From: Streptomyces taklimakanensis
GTDB taxonomy: Bacteria > Actinomycetota > Actinomycetes > Streptomycetales > Streptomycetaceae
Reading direction: 5' to 3'
Length of the DNA: 64,000 bases
Assembly: GCF_009709575.1 (NCBI RefSeq)
Contig: NZ_WIXO01000001.1
Span: 5,885,285 to 5,949,284 of the forward strand
This document shows positions 7,776 through 17,798 of the stretch, one piece after another. The notes below the pieces were generated by a model. The model saw nothing but the letters and a program-made list of their open reading frames with translations, had not been told where the DNA came from and searched no databases. The translations under genes were made by a program, and so were the position numbers. The stretch's first letter is position 1. Each line of letters opens with the position of its first letter.

Positions 7776-8558
7776 TCAGGGGAGGCGGGCCGGACCGAGC
7801 GCACCGCGCAGATCCCGGGCGAGGTTCTGCGCGACCTCCGGCCATCGGTCGTCGATGTAGAAGTGCCGCCCGGGATAGACACGGTGGCGGACGCGGCCGC
7901 CGCTCAGCTCGGACCAGGTACGGGTCGCCTCCTGCGGAACGACGGGATCCTGGCGGCCGCCGAACACGCTGATCGGGCAGTCCAGCGGGGCCTCCTCCCG
8001 GTACCGGTAACGCAGGTAGACGCTCACCTCGCGCTTGAGAACCGCGTTCGCGCCGGACGCGTGCAGCGCCCGCTGACCGGCCAGCTCCCGGAGCAGGGGC
8101 ATCAGACGGTGGAGCGGACGCGTCCTCAGCTCGGCGGTCAACAGGTGCCACTCGTGCGGTGGCGGGGTGGCGGAGACCCCGAGCAGCACCGGCCGGGGCA
8201 GGCCCCGGCGTCTGAGGTGACGGGTCGCCTCGAAGGCGAGCAACCCTCCGCCACAGTGGCCGAAGAAGGCGAATGGCCGGCCGGCCGCGTCCCGGTCGAC
8301 CTCCTCCGCCAGCCGGCGGGCCAGCTCCGGCACGTCGCGCACCGCGGGTTCGCGCAGGCGCCGTCCGTGTCCGGGCAGCTCGACGGGGCACGGCTCCACC
8401 CAGTCGGGCAGTTCGGGTACCAGGGGCAGGAAGAAGTCGGCGGACCCACCCAGGAAGGGCAGGCAGTACAGGCGTACCTCGGCGCCGGGGCGGCGTACGG
8501 CAGCCGCGGTCCAGGGGGAGAGGGCCGTGGCGGGCCGGGTGCCGTCGTATGGGGTCAC
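7776..8558 (-). CDS. Type II thioesterase with cysteine nucleophile
   Basis: A 260-residue alpha/beta hydrolase of the GrsT/RifR group, which clears misprimed acyl groups from carrier proteins. N-terminal LYCLPFLGGSADFF, then the nucleophile elbow FFGHCGGG, the acid region VFGGRQDPVVP and the catalytic His in YPGRHFYI are all present. The usual GHSxG serine is Cys (TGT codon). The start is GTG at 8558 with AGGA upstream. It lies 102 bases behind the PKS on the same strand, so it probably edits that synthase or takes part in release. Confidence 0.9.
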   Translation of the reverse strand: MTPYDGTRPATALSPWTAAAVRRPGAEVRLYCLPFLGGSADFFLPLVPELPDWVEPCPVELPGHGRRLREPAVRDVPELARRLAEEVDRDAAGRPFAFFGHCGGGLLAFEATRHLRRRGLPRPVLLGVSATPPPHEWHLLTAELRTRPLHRLMPLLRELAGQRALHASGANAVLKREVSVYLRYRYREEAPLDCPISVFGGRQDPVVPQEATRTWSELSGGRVRHRVYPGRHFYIDDRWPEVAQNLARDLRGALGPARLP

Positions 8559-8660
8559 CGGGACTGTCCTCGTGATCGGTGAGAGGGGGCCGGCCCCTCG
8601 GGGTGAAGGCCCGGCCCGGTGCCCGCGGCCGCCTGTGTCGGCGCGGGCACCGGGCCTCGG

Positions 8661-11600
8661 TCACGGCCGTGCGGACGGTGCCGCGGCCTGCCGGGGGCCT
8701 GCCTGCTGGGCCGGCAACGAGCCGACGGCGCTCCGGGCGGACTGCTGCCTGAGGACCAGATCGGCCAGTGCCGTGAGACTGGGGTTGGCCATCGCCTCGA
8801 TGGCAGGAATCTCGCAGTCGAAGTGGCGCTGCACCAGGACCGCGAGCTCGGCGGCCATCAGGGAGTCCATCCCCAGGTCGCCCAGCGGCCGTTCCATCGG
8901 CACCCGTTCCGGAGCGGTCTGCAGGACGGTGGCGGCCAGCTCGGCCAGTGCCCGCAGCGCCAGGTCGCGGGCCTCCCGCGGCGCCAGGACGGCCAGCTGC
9001 CGGCGCAGGTCGTCGCCGCTGTGCCCGGCCACATCCTGCGCCGGCGCCAGGACCAGGCTCAGCCTGGGAGAGTCCGCGGCCGGGCAGAACGAGCGCAGCG
9101 CCTCCCACGTCATGCGGCCCACGGCGACGACCTCGGCCGGTTCCGTGAGGAGCCGGCCCAGGCGTGCGTGCGCCTCACGAGGCGTCAGCAGGCCCATGCC
9201 CTTGCTCTCCAGCATCCCGGTCAGTTCCAGCCGCGCCACGTAACCGGCCTCGTCGATGCCGCCCCACTGCACGACCAGCGCGGCCTCCCCCCGCCGACGG
9301 CGAGCCCGGGCGAGGGACTCCAAAGCAACGTTGGCACCGACGTACGGGGCCTGGTGGGGGTTGCCGATGAGCGCGGCGGCCGAGGAGTACATGACGAACA
9401 GGTCCAGCTGCCTGCCACGGGTCAGCTCGTCGAGAACCAGCGCCCCGCCGACCTTCGGGGCCAACACCGCCGCCAGACGTGCGTCGTCCAAGTCGGTGAG
9501 AGGGGCATCGTCCAGGTGCATCGCGGCGTGCACGACACCGCGCACCGGATGCCCGTGGCCGTCGGCGTCGGCGAAGACGGTGCGCATCGCCTCGACGTCG
9601 GCCGCGTCAGCGGCGTACGCCGTGACCCGCACCCCCCGGTCGCGCAGCTTCCGCAGCATCTCGGGAGCCCCCGGCGTCCGCTCTCCCCGACGTCCGACCA
9701 GGGCGAGGTGGCGGGCGCCGCGCTCGGCCAGCCAGCACGCGGTGGCCGCGCCGAATCCCCCGAGTCCGCCGGTCACCAGGTAGGTGCCCTCCGGATCGGG
9801 CGAGTGCTGCGCGGGGTGCGGGGTGAGGGACGGGGGCTCGTCGAAGGTGAGGACGAGCTTGCCGATGTGGTGCGAGTGCCGAAGCAGCCGGAACGCCTCC
9901 GCGGCCTCGTCGGCGGGCCGCACCCAGTGCGGCACCGGCCGGAGCGTGCCGTCGGCGATGCCCTCGGCGAGCCGGCCGACGTGGTGCCCTGCCCCGTCCG
10001 GATCCTGCAGGACCATCTCGTTGAGGTCCACGGCGGAGAAGGTCAAGGCCCGCTGGAACGGTCCCAGCAGCAGGCGCTCGTTGGCGGCGAGGTCCCGTTT
10101 GCCGAGTTCCACGAAGTGACCGCCGGGCTTGAGCAGTTCCAGGCTGCGGGTGACGGCCTCTCCGCTGAGCGAGTTCAGGACCACGTCCACACCGCGCCCG
10201 CCGGTGGCCTCGAGAACCTGCTCGGCGAAATCCAGGGTGCGCGAGTCGGCGACGAGGCCGACGCCGAGCAGCCGCAGCAGGTTCCTCTTGTGTTCCGTGC
10301 CCGCGGTCGCGATGACGCGGGCACCGACCCGCTGGGCGTACTGGACGGCGGCGAGACCCACGCCGCCGGCGGCCGCGTGGACGAGGACGGTCTGCCCCCG
10401 GCTCAGCCGGGCGACGTGACCGAGGCCGTACTGGGCGGTGAGGAAGGCGAGCGGGATCGTGGCCGCCGCGGTGAGGTCCATCCCCTCGGGGACCCGGCAC
10501 ACGGCCCGCGCGTCGACGGTCAGGTGCGAGCGCAGGGCGCCGCGGAACAGGGCGCAGACGCGGTCGCCGGGGGCGAAGGAGGACACCTGGTCGCCGACAG
10601 CGGTGACGATTCCGGCGCACTCGTAGCCGACGGGGTGTTCGCGGCTGCCGTCGGCGGTGGGCTGCGGCGGGAGCACGGCCTGTGCCTGGAGGACGTCGCG
10701 GTAGTTGAGACCGGCCGCACGGACTTCGAGGGACACCTCGCCGGGGCCGGGCGGCGCGGGCGGCGGGGCGGGCCGCCACACCAGGTCGAAGGCCGGGCCC
10801 GGCCTTCGGACGTGGAGGGCGTAGCCGCCCGGCTCCGGCGGGGCGCACGGCGCGGGCGCGGGCGCGGCCGGGCGGTCGGTCACGCGCGCCACGAACCGGC
10901 CGTGCCGAGTGGTGACGATCTCGTCCTCGTCTCCGGGGTCCAGCAGTTCGGCCGCGATGCGCCGCACGGCCTCCGCGCCGCCGGCGTAGTCCGCGGCGAG
11001 TCGCCGCACCGTGATCCGGGCGTGTTCGTTGGCGAGGGAGCGTGCCGCGCCCCAGGCCGCGGCGGCGGGGACGGCCGCGGGCTCGGGCGCGGGCGTGGCA
11101 CCGGCCGCCGGCGCCACCAGCCACAGCGAGCGGGAGACGTCCGAGGGCAGGCGGGACAGCAGGGCCGACGCGTTCCGCAGCATCGCCGTGTACCGCACGG
11201 AGCGGGCGGTGACCTCGCGGGCGGTGGGCGCCGCGGTACCCGGGCGCGGGGTGCCCGAGTCGGTGACCAGGACGACGGTGACCGCGGACGCGTCCGGGCC
11301 GCCGCCGGGCAGCAGGCCCGCCCGGATTCCGGGGCCGGCGTCCGGCCCGATCCGGCACACCCTGCCACCGGCCACCTCCAAGAGCGCGGCCAGCCCGGCC
11401 GACACGTCGCACCCCGGTTCCCCGACGACGATCCAGGCGGAGTCCTCGGGCACCCGCGGCAGCGGCTCCGCCCCGATGGCACCGGGGCGGGGCGCGCGCC
11501 GCGCGCTGAGCACGGAGGCCACCCGCTCCAGCCCGCCACCGACGTCGGCGTGTGTCACGTCGCCGAAGCCGGTCTCCTTGAGCAACTCACGCCAGCGCTC

Positions 11601-14600
11601 CCGCGGCAGCAGCGGGGTGCGGGGGCGTTCGGTGAGGTCGGTGCGGGTCCAGAAGCTCTTCAGGACTCCGAACACCAGGGCGCAGGCCGCCGTGTCGTGC
11701 GTCTCCTGCACCAACAGGTGGCCGTCGTCCGCGAGGAGGAACGACAACCTGCCCAGGGTGCTCCGCACGTCCTCGGTGGCGTGCAGGACGTTGGAGGCGA
11801 TGACGACGTCGAAAGAGCCCTCCGCGCAGCCCTGCTCCTGCGGGTCGCGGTTGAGGTCCAGCACCCGGTACTCGACGAAGTCGTGGGCGGCGAGCCGTCC
11901 CCGTGCCCGGGGGAAGAAGGATTCGGAGACGTCGGTGAAGACGTACCGGGTGCGCTCGCGCGGCAAGTGAGGCACCACCGCCCGCGTGGTGGCGCCGGTG
12001 CCGGCACCCACCTCCAGCACACGCAGCGGGCGGTCGGCGGGCCACGCCCCGACCAGGGCGCGCACTTCGGACCGCATGGCGCGGTGGGCGGCCTCGGATT
12101 GGAACGAGGAGGTGTACAGCTCCTCGGTCAGGTACCGGCCGGACTCGGAGAACAGCAGCTCCAGCGGATCACAGCGTCCCGTCAGGACGTCCGGCAGCCG
12201 CTGACCGCACATGCCGTACGCGGCCAGCTCGGGACCGCGCCGCAAGGGGCCGGTCGCCAGGGCGCGCACGGTCTCCTCGGGGCGGCCGGGGGAGAGGACC
12301 CGGCAGGCGCCCCCGGCGCGGAAGGCGTCGGTGCCCGCCACGAGACCGTACTCCTCGGCCACCTCCAGCAGGACGCCGAGCAGGGGTTCGTACTCGGGCA
12401 GGACACCGGCGCCGCTCAGCTCGGCCCACGTGAGGCGTGTCCTGCCCGGCAGCACCTCCTCGACGGCGCGGACCGCGAAGTGCGCTGTCACGCGCTTGAG
12501 CGCGTCCGTGAGTTCCAGCCCCCGGCTCGTCTCGGCTTCGGAGAGGAGCACCTCGACCGGGGCCGCGGCCGCCGCCCCGCCGGCCCGCGGGTGGGGCAGC
12601 GGGGCGGCGGCCGCGACGTGGCCCGGACGCGGGGCGGCGCGCAGTTCGGTGACGCACTCGCTGACCGACGGCTCGGCGCCGGTGTCGAAGCGGCGCAGCC
12701 GGCAGCCGAGGAGTTCCAGGCACACGGTGCCGTCCTCGTCGGCGACGGTGACATCCCAGACGACTTCGGCGGCGGTGGCGGACCGCCCACGCACCCGGAC
12801 ACGGCCGGTGGCGGCCGGCGGCCGCCAGAGGCGGACGGTGTCGACGGCCGCCGGCAGGAAGGCCGCCCCGTCCATCCCGTCCAGCAGCACGGCGCCCGCC
12901 TGGAGAGCACCGTCGAGGAGCGCGGGGTGCGCCAGGTAGTCCGCGGTGTCGAGGTGGTCGGCCCGGTAGCGGGCCACCGACTCCCGGCCGTCGGTGCGGA
13001 CGTACTCGAGGACGCGGAAGCAGGGCCCGTAGTCCAGCCCGCTGCGGCGGGCCCGGCGGTACACCTCGTCCGCCGCGGCGCTCCGCGGGAAGTTCCGGTG
13101 CGGCGCGTCACCGAGTCCTTCGGGGGCGCGACCGAGCAGACGCCGGACCCGGCCGCGGGCGTGGGGCCGCCAGGGCTGCCCGGGTCCGCCGGCCCGGCTC
13201 GCCACGCGCACCACCCCGTCCTCGTCGGACACGGAGGTGTGCAACCAGACGTTCAGGTCCGGGTCGTCCCAGGGCAGAGTGAGCGGCTGGAAGGCCAGCG
13301 CGGTGACCTCCAGCGGCCCGTCGAGGACCCGCCTGCCGGCCGCCAGGACCGCCTCGACGTACCCGGCGGCCGGCATCAGCACCGCGCCGGACACCTTGTG
13401 GTCGGCCAGCCACGGCAGCCGGACCGGGTCGAGACGCTGGTGCCAGCCCGGTTCCAGGGCCGCGGCCCGCTCGCCGAGCAGGGGGTGGTCGAGGACTCCG
13501 CTCCCGCAGGTACGGGTCCATGACGCGGCCGACGGCAACGGGTGCCTCTCGCGTTGCCAGGCGTACGGTGGCAACTCGGTGACCCTTCCGGGCACGGGGA
13601 AGAACGCAGACCAGTCCCCGGCCCCTGCGGCCAGGACGCCGCCCACGGTCTCCTCCAGCGCCTCCGGGCCCGGCCCGTGGCGACGCAGGGTGGGCAGGAC
13701 CGCGGCCGGCACCCGCGCCGTCTCCGCGGCCCGGCGCAGATAGGCCGTCAGCACCGGGTGGGGGCCGACCTCGACCAGTGCCCCGCAGCCTCCCTCCACC
13801 GCGGCGGCGACGGCGTCGGCGAACAGTACGGGTCGCCGCAGGTTGCGCCACCAGTATCCGGCGTCCAGGCCCGTGCCGTCCTGCGCGTGCTGGAGCCGGC
13901 CGGTGACGGTGGAGGCGAACGGCAGCCGCAGCGCGCCCGGGCGCAGATCGGCCAGCGCCGCCTTCACGGGCTGGGCGAGCGGGTCCATGTGCCGACTGTG
14001 GAAGGCGTAGTCCAGGTCCAGCGGCCGGAAGAACACGTCACGGTCGGCGAGGTGGTGACCCAGTTCCGTCAGGGCCGTCTCGTCACCGCTGACGGTGACG
14101 TCGCGCACGCTGTTGACGGCGGCGATCTCCAGCTTCCCGCCGTACGGCAGGAGCAGGGCGCGGGCCTCCCGCTCGGGCATGCCCAGTACTGCCATGCGGC
14201 CGCTGCCGGCGGTGGTGCCCTGCAGCCGGCTGCGCTCGGCGACCACCCGTGCGGCGGCGGGCAGGTCCAGCGCCCCCGCGACGCAGGCGGCGGCGATCTC
14301 GCCGACGCTGTGCCCGAGGACCACGTCCGGGCGCACCCCCTGTTCGGCCAGCGCGGCCACGAGGCCCATCTGCAGGGCGAACAGAGCCGGTTGCGCGATC
14401 TCTGTGCGCTCCATGCGCGAGTTCCCGCCCGGCGCGGCCAACTCCCGGGCCACCGACCAGCCGAGCAGCGGGGCCAGCGCGGCGTCCACCTCCGTCACGG
14501 CGGCGCGGAAGGCGGGCACCGCGGCCATGAGGTCGGCGCCCATGCCGTGCCACTGCGACCCGTTGCCCGAGAAGGCGAACACCACCTTGCTGCTCGCGGA

Positions 14601-16193
14601 CCGGTCGGTGACGGGCGGGGGCGGTACGGCCGGGGAGGCCGCCCGGTCCCGGAGCCTGTCGGCGGCCTGTTCCGGGGTGCGGGCCAGCACCACCGCGCGG
14701 TGCGGGTGCAGATGCCGTCGGCGGCAGGCGGTCCAGGCGGTGTCGTAGAAGGAGTCCGGTCCGACGGTCTCCAGATGGTCCGCCATCCGGTGCACGGCGG
14801 TCGTCAGGGCGTCCTCGGTGCGGGCCGAGACCAGCACGGGCAGCACCGAGCTCTCCGGCCGGGCGGCCGCGGTCCGCGTCGGGAGGGGATCGGGCGCCGC
14901 TTCCAGCAGGACGTGCGCGTTCGCGCCACCGAAGCCGGCGGAGCTGACCCCCACCACGCCGCGGCCCGCACAGGACGGGACCGGCCTGGCGGTGACGGCC
15001 GGCTCCAGCCCGAGCCCGGCGAAGTCGATGTCGGTGGCCGGCGGTTCGGCGTGCAGGCTTGCGGGGACGCGTCCATGGCGCAGCACCAGGCACGCTTTGA
15101 GCAGGCCGGGCATGCCCGACGCCGCCTCCAGGTGCCCCAGGTTGCTCTTGACCGAGCCGATGGGCAGCGGCCCCCGGGTGCGGGCCGTGGCGAGGGCCCG
15201 TCCGACGGCCCGGCACTCGGCGCGGTCCCCGGCCCGCGTGCCGGTGCCGTGAGCCTCGAAGTACACCAGTTCGTCCGGAGACACCCCGGCGTCCCGGTAG
15301 AGCGTGCGCAGCAGTTCTTCCTGCGCCTCACTGCTGGGCAGGGCCATCCCCTGGGTGTGTCCGTCACTGTTGACGCCGGTCGCCCGGATCACCGCGTGCA
15401 CCCGGTCGCCGTCGGCGAGCGCGTCGGCGAGCGGTTTGAGGACGACCAGTGCCCCGCCCTCCGCCCGTACGAAACCGTCGGCGTCGGCGGAGAAGGTCCG
15501 GCACCGGCCGGTCGGGGACAGCATCGACGCCTTGGCGAACCCGACGTAGGGGTGGGGGTCGAGCAGCAGGCCGATGCCGCCCGCGAAGGCCATGCGGCTG
15601 CGACCGGTGCGCAGCGCCTCGCACGCCTGGTGCACCGCCGTGAGGGCCGACGAGCACGCGGTGTCGACGGTCATGCTCGGGCCCCGCAGGTCGAAGACGT
15701 GCGACAACCGGTTGGAGACGATGGAGTTGGCTCCACCGGTCATGGTGTAGGGGCCCGTCTCGTCCGGCACGGTACCCATCAGAGCCAGCGCGGACGAACC
15801 CGCGCAGCCGACGAACACGGCGGTGTCCGTCCCCGCGATCCGGTCGGTGTCCAGCCCGGCGTCGTCCAGCGCCTCGACCGCCATTTCCAGCAGCAGTCGC
15901 TGCTGCGGGTCCATGTGGGCGGCCTCGCGAGGCGAAATGCCGAAGTAGGAGGCGTCGAACCGGTCGTAGTCCTGGAGGAACCCGCCGGCGACGGTGTACG
16001 TCTTGCCGGGCCGGCGGGGGTCCCGGTCGAGGTACCGGGAGGCGTCGAAGCGGTCCGGAGGGGCCTCGGTGATCAGGTCCCGGCCCTCGCTCAGGGCCGT
16101 CCACAGACCGTTCAGGGAGGTGATGCCCCCGGGAAGGCGACAGGCGGCCCCGACGAGGGCGATCGGCATGTCGTGCCCGGGGGAAGGCGGCAT
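8661..16193 (-). CDS. Highly reducing type I PKS: KS-AT-DH-cMT-ER-KR-ACP
   Basis: A single-module, 2510-residue synthase. KS about 8-430: Cys180 in DTACSS, His315 in EAHGTGT, His354 in SNLGHLE. AT about 535-830: Ser629 in GHSVGE and a YAFH motif (729-732) pointing to malonyl-CoA. DH: His932 (HxxxGxxxxP) and Asp1094 in LLDGALQ. C-methyltransferase: EVGAGTG at 1394-1400. ER about 1790-2117 with HAAAGGVG. KR about 2136-2350: TGGLGGFG, LDD (2227-2229, B-type), Ser2270/Tyr2284. ACP: Ser2444 in GMDSL. No thioesterase domain. All motifs look intact. The order is that of fungal HR-PKSs, so iterative use is likely. ATG 16193 has AAGGAG upstream. It sits in an operon between a thioester reductase and a type II thioesterase. 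Confidence 0.95.
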   Translation of the reverse strand: MPPSPGHDMPIALVGAACRLPGGITSLNGLWTALSEGRDLITEAPPDRFDASRYLDRDPRRPGKTYTVAGGFLQDYDRFDASYFGISPREAAHMDPQQRLLLEMAVEALDDAGLDTDRIAGTDTAVFVGCAGSSALALMGTVPDETGPYTMTGGANSIVSNRLSHVFDLRGPSMTVDTACSSALTAVHQACEALRTGRSRMAFAGGIGLLLDPHPYVGFAKASMLSPTGRCRTFSADADGFVRAEGGALVVLKPLADALADGDRVHAVIRATGVNSDGHTQGMALPSSEAQEELLRTLYRDAGVSPDELVYFEAHGTGTRAGDRAECRAVGRALATARTRGPLPIGSVKSNLGHLEAASGMPGLLKACLVLRHGRVPASLHAEPPATDIDFAGLGLEPAVTARPVPSCAGRGVVGVSSAGFGGANAHVLLEAAPDPLPTRTAAARPESSVLPVLVSARTEDALTTAVHRMADHLETVGPDSFYDTAWTACRRRHLHPHRAVVLARTPEQAADRLRDRAASPAVPPPPVTDRSASSKVVFAFSGNGSQWHGMGADLMAAVPAFRAAVTEVDAALAPLLGWSVARELAAPGGNSRMERTEIAQPALFALQMGLVAALAEQGVRPDVVLGHSVGEIAAACVAGALDLPAAARVVAERSRLQGTTAGSGRMAVLGMPEREARALLLPYGGKLEIAAVNSVRDVTVSGDETALTELGHHLADRDVFFRPLDLDYAFHSRHMDPLAQPVKAALADLRPGALRLPFASTVTGRLQHAQDGTGLDAGYWWRNLRRPVLFADAVAAAVEGGCGALVEVGPHPVLTAYLRRAAETARVPAAVLPTLRRHGPGPEALEETVGGVLAAGAGDWSAFFPVPGRVTELPPYAWQRERHPLPSAASWTRTCGSGVLDHPLLGERAAALEPGWHQRLDPVRLPWLADHKVSGAVLMPAAGYVEAVLAAGRRVLDGPLEVTALAFQPLTLPWDDPDLNVWLHTSVSDEDGVVRVASRAGGPGQPWRPHARGRVRRLLGRAPEGLGDAPHRNFPRSAAADEVYRRARRSGLDYGPCFRVLEYVRTDGRESVARYRADHLDTADYLAHPALLDGALQAGAVLLDGMDGAAFLPAAVDTVRLWRPPAATGRVRVRGRSATAAEVVWDVTVADEDGTVCLELLGCRLRRFDTGAEPSVSECVTELRAAPRPGHVAAAAPLPHPRAGGAAAAAPVEVLLSEAETSRGLELTDALKRVTAHFAVRAVEEVLPGRTRLTWAELSGAGVLPEYEPLLGVLLEVAEEYGLVAGTDAFRAGGACRVLSPGRPEETVRALATGPLRRGPELAAYGMCGQRLPDVLTGRCDPLELLFSESGRYLTEELYTSSFQSEAAHRAMRSEVRALVGAWPADRPLRVLEVGAGTGATTRAVVPHLPRERTRYVFTDVSESFFPRARGRLAAHDFVEYRVLDLNRDPQEQGCAEGSFDVVIASNVLHATEDVRSTLGRLSFLLADDGHLLVQETHDTAACALVFGVLKSFWTRTDLTERPRTPLLPRERWRELLKETGFGDVTHADVGGGLERVASVLSARRAPRPGAIGAEPLPRVPEDSAWIVVGEPGCDVSAGLAALLEVAGGRVCRIGPDAGPGIRAGLLPGGGPDASAVTVVLVTDSGTPRPGTAAPTAREVTARSVRYTAMLRNASALLSRLPSDVSRSLWLVAPAAGATPAPEPAAVPAAAAWGAARSLANEHARITVRRLAADYAGGAEAVRRIAAELLDPGDEDEIVTTRHGRFVARVTDRPAAPAPAPCAPPEPGGYALHVRRPGPAFDLVWRPAPPPAPPGPGEVSLEVRAAGLNYRDVLQAQAVLPPQPTADGSREHPVGYECAGIVTAVGDQVSSFAPGDRVCALFRGALRSHLTVDARAVCRVPEGMDLTAAATIPLAFLTAQYGLGHVARLSRGQTVLVHAAAGGVGLAAVQYAQRVGARVIATAGTEHKRNLLRLLGVGLVADSRTLDFAEQVLEATGGRGVDVVLNSLSGEAVTRSLELLKPGGHFVELGKRDLAANERLLLGPFQRALTFSAVDLNEMVLQDPDGAGHHVGRLAEGIADGTLRPVPHWVRPADEAAEAFRLLRHSHHIGKLVLTFDEPPSLTPHPAQHSPDPEGTYLVTGGLGGFGAATACWLAERGARHLALVGRRGERTPGAPEMLRKLRDRGVRVTAYAADAADVEAMRTVFADADGHGHPVRGVVHAAMHLDDAPLTDLDDARLAAVLAPKVGGALVLDELTRGRQLDLFVMYSSAAALIGNPHQAPYVGANVALESLARARRRRGEAALVVQWGGIDEAGYVARLELTGMLESKGMGLLTPREAHARLGRLLTEPAEVVAVGRMTWEALRSFCPAADSPRLSLVLAPAQDVAGHSGDDLRRQLAVLAPREARDLALRALAELAATVLQTAPERVPMERPLGDLGMDSLMAAELAVLVQRHFDCEIPAIEAMANPSLTALADLVLRQQSARSAVGSLPAQQAGPRQAAAPSARP

Positions 16194-16252
16194 GGGCAAA
16201 ACGGTCTCCTTGGGGTGGTGGGGGAGCGGGGGCGCCTCAGGCAACGGGCCGG

Positions 16253-17296
16253 TCAGCCCAGGGCTGCCGCGAGGTAGTCCCGGTCGACGACGGGCCGGTC
16301 GGGGCAGGCGAGGCCGAGCCGGGCCAGGTTGTCGTCCTCGTAGGTGCGGGAGAAGGACAGCCAGCACGCGTACGCCGGCAGCGCGAGGCGCACGTCGATC
16401 GAGCCGGGCGAGGAACGCCAGGTGGTGTCCACGGGGACGCCGAAGTGGTCGCCGAGGGCCGCGATCACCTCGTCCACGGGCAGGTCGCGGGAATTGACGA
16501 CGTGGCAGACGCGCGGCCGGTCCCCGCCCTGCCGCGCGGCGGCCTCCGTCATCACGTACGCGGCGTGCTCGACCGGCAGGACGTTCGTGCGGGCGCCCTC
16601 GGGCACCGGCAGCGTCACCGGCCCCGGATGCCGGCGGAGCACGGCGCCCACCTGCTCCGCCAGCAGTTGGAGGGGATGGCGGGGGCGGTCGGGGTGCGCG
16701 GGACGGCGGGTGGCCAGGCAGCTCGGGCGGAAGACCAGTGCCCGGCCACCGTGTTCGGACACCCAGCGGTGCACGAGTCTCTCACCCTCGAACTTCGACT
16801 GTTCGTAAGGGGTGTTGAAGCCGAAGGAGGCGTCCAACTCCTTCTCCTCGACGACCCCGTCGGGCCGGGCTCCTGCCACGGCGACCGTGCTGACGTGGCA
16901 CAGCAGCGGTGCCCGCTCACCGGCCGTCAGAAGACGCAGCACATGCCGTGTCCCGTCGACGTTCGTGCGCCGCGCCCGCGGAAGGTCCGAAGCGAAGGAG
17001 ATGTCGCCGGCACAGTGCCACAGGACGTCGATCCGGTCCGCCAGCCGCAGGAAGCGCTCGCGTCCCAACCCCAGGAAACCGTCCTCCAACACGATCTCCA
17101 GCGTCTCCACGCGCGTACGCGCCACCCGCAGTTCCTCCGCGCCCGCGCCGCACGCCCGCAGGAACCGCTCCACGCGCACGGGCGCCGGCAGCGGGTGCCG
17201 ACGTGCGAGCAGCAGCAGCCGCCTCCCACGCGCCAGCGCTTCTCGCACCAGGTGCAGGCCGAGGAGCCCGGTGGCACCGGTGATCGCTGTCAGCAC
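16253..17296 (-). CDS. Stand-alone thioester reductase (NAD_binding_4)
   Basis: The 347-residue protein is an extended short-chain reductase like the R domains of carboxylic acid reductases and NRPS/PKS terminations. It has the nucleotide site GATGLLG (7-13), Ser136/Thr137 in CHVSTVAV, and the Y164-E-Q-S-K168 catalytic pair. The GTG at 17296 places the Rossmann strand at residue 3, as usual. It precedes the PKS by 59 bases on the same strand. It should take the ACP-bound chain and release it as an aldehyde or, by a second reduction, an alcohol, fitting the missing TE domain (inference). Confidence 0.85.
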   Translation of the reverse strand: MLTAITGATGLLGLHLVREALARGRRLLLLARRHPLPAPVRVERFLRACGAGAEELRVARTRVETLEIVLEDGFLGLGRERFLRLADRIDVLWHCAGDISFASDLPRARRTNVDGTRHVLRLLTAGERAPLLCHVSTVAVAGARPDGVVEEKELDASFGFNTPYEQSKFEGERLVHRWVSEHGGRALVFRPSCLATRRPAHPDRPRHPLQLLAEQVGAVLRRHPGPVTLPVPEGARTNVLPVEHAAYVMTEAAARQGGDRPRVCHVVNSRDLPVDEVIAALGDHFGVPVDTTWRSSPGSIDVRLALPAYACWLSFSRTYEDDNLARLGLACPDRPVVDRDYLAAALG

Positions 17297-17798
17297 GCAC
17301 GCTCCCGTGCTCCGGCATCCGTCCGGCCGGTGACGGGAACGCACCCGACCGCCGGCGTCCGCGCCGGACGCGAACGGGATGCCGGGAAGGACATCGCACG
17401 CATCACGCGTCGGACCGTAGCCGATCGGCTGCACGCCGTGATGCCCGACGGAGGTGTTCACCCTCCGGGGCGACCTCTCACACCGGCACACCGGCAGGTG
17501 TCACCGCCAACGGCGACGTTCTTCGGTGGCCACTGGACTTCCCGGGCTCGGACGGATGCCCGCGGGCTCCTCCGTCCGCCCCGAACCGACGGTCGCGCCC
17601 CGGATCCGTCGTCAACGCACCTGTTTCCCGTATCACCCCTTCGAGTCGTCGTCGTGGAGCCCCCCGACGGGCCGAAGGGCTTGTGCCGCCCGGCCGGTGG
17701 CGGCCCCCGCCGCGAGACGGACGTCCAAGCGCCCGGAACGTCCCTGTTCGCCTGTGGTAGCCAAGGGCCCTCGACAGCGACGGAGAGGGGAGGCGCGG
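17297..17798. promoter_or_regulatory. Divergent promoter region of PKS operon and MMPL gene
   Basis: About 500 bases separate the divergent reductase/PKS operon and the transporter, and must hold both promoters. I see no convincing gene. One inverted repeat, CGGAGG (17449-17454) and CCTCCG (17462-17467) around TGTTCAC, is a candidate operator. No clear -35/-10 pair stands out. Confidence 0.4.

Noticed and set aside
8619..16277. Very long plus-strand reading frames (1634 and 911 codons) opposite the PKS
   Set aside because: They are antisense shadows of a GC-rich gene, with Arg/Gly/His-rich low-complexity translation and no domains, while the minus strand shows all PKS motifs.
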